Below, one piece after another: positions 6,068 to 6,124 of a stretch of DNA of 6,124 bases. Origin of the DNA: Spirochaetales bacterium Spiro_01 (GTDB lineage: Bacteria; Spirochaetota; Spirochaetia; Sphaerochaetales; Sphaerochaetaceae). The stretch covers positions 1-6,124 of the forward strand of contig LVBC01000026.1 in assembly GCA_001604265.1 (NCBI GenBank). Direction: 5' to 3'. The position numbers and the translations under genes were made by a program. Below the pieces are notes generated by a model that worked only from the letters and a program-made list of their open reading frames with translations, made no database searches and had not been told where the DNA came from. Position 1 is the first letter of the stretch. Each line of letters starts with the position of its first letter.

Positions 6068-6124
6068 CTTGGACCATCCTTTACAAGAGCTATGCCGAGT
6101 GCCAGCGATAGGTCCGAAAAGCCC
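6064..6124 (-). CDS. 3' end of an upstream gene (partial), product unknown
   Basis: On the minus strand one frame runs from the window edge as GFSDLSLALGIALVKDGPR and stops at TGA (6066-6064), which overlaps the caspase-like ATG as ATGA. Of the two other frames, one hits a stop within about 11 codons and the other is the in-frame upstream extension of the caspase-like gene with no start codon in the window. The ATGA junction and the codon style (CTC, ATA, GGC) match the neighbours, so a co-transcribed upstream gene is likely. Only 19 residues are visible and no family can be named. Confidence 0.5.
   Translation of the reverse strand, partial: GFSDLSLALGIALVKDGPR
6077..6082 (-). promoter_or_regulatory. 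Ribosome binding site of the caspase-like gene
   Basis: AAAGGA on the minus strand lies 9 nt before ATG 6067, which is good spacing and supports that start. It sits inside the last codons of the upstream reading frame, as expected in an operon with overlapping genes. An ATG lying within AAAGGATGG is out of frame with the caspase-like gene. Confidence 0.55.

Overview
The window is a compact bacterial segment: five genes and one gene fragment fill nearly all 6124 bases, and the only real intergenic gap is about 70 bp (1714-1783). Base composition is roughly balanced. Arginine is coded largely by AGA/AGG, and the leucine codons TTA and CTA are rare. Two lipoproteins, a membrane-anchored HtrA protease and the sequence style of ApbE and UvrB suggest a diderm bacterium, possibly a spirochaete (Spirochaetota, Sphaerochaeta/Treponema-like). 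That placement is a low-confidence impression; nothing in the window fixes the taxon.

Layout from left to right. (1) An ApbE/Ftp-type FMN transferase lipoprotein (+, 12-956) has its 3' end overlapped by 11 bp by (2) a class I SAM-dependent methyltransferase (-, 946-1713). (3) A short divergent promoter region at 1714-1783 holds a good -35/-10 pair for the methyltransferase and a weaker one for the rightward operon. The two -35 boxes abut within the palindrome TCAATTGA. A separate inverted repeat, ACCTC-N8-GAGGT, overlaps the best Shine-Dalgarno of the rightward gene. (4) The rightward pair is a membrane-anchored HtrA/DegP-like serine protease with one PDZ domain (1784-3043), joined by a TAATG stop/start overlap to (5) uvrB (3043-5118), the nucleotide excision repair helicase-like subunit. 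(6) On the minus strand, converging on uvrB and overlapping its last 32 bp, is a caspase-like (clan CD, peptidase C14 type) predicted lipoprotein (5087-6067) with a visible His/Cys dyad. Its start codon overlaps (ATGA) the stop of (7) an upstream minus-strand reading frame whose last codons lie at 6064-6124.

How the genes work together. The htrA-uvrB pair looks like a translationally coupled operon that links envelope protein quality control to DNA repair. The ApbE protein, HtrA and the caspase-like protein all appear to act outside the cytoplasm, attached to membrane. The methyltransferase and UvrB are cytoplasmic. Both convergent gene pairs overlap at their 3' ends and show no obvious intrinsic terminator. 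No tRNA, rRNA, CRISPR array, insertion sequence or long repeat was seen. The least ordinary items are the exported caspase-like protein, the back-to-back promoter region with predicted leaderless starts, and the extended UvrB N-terminus.
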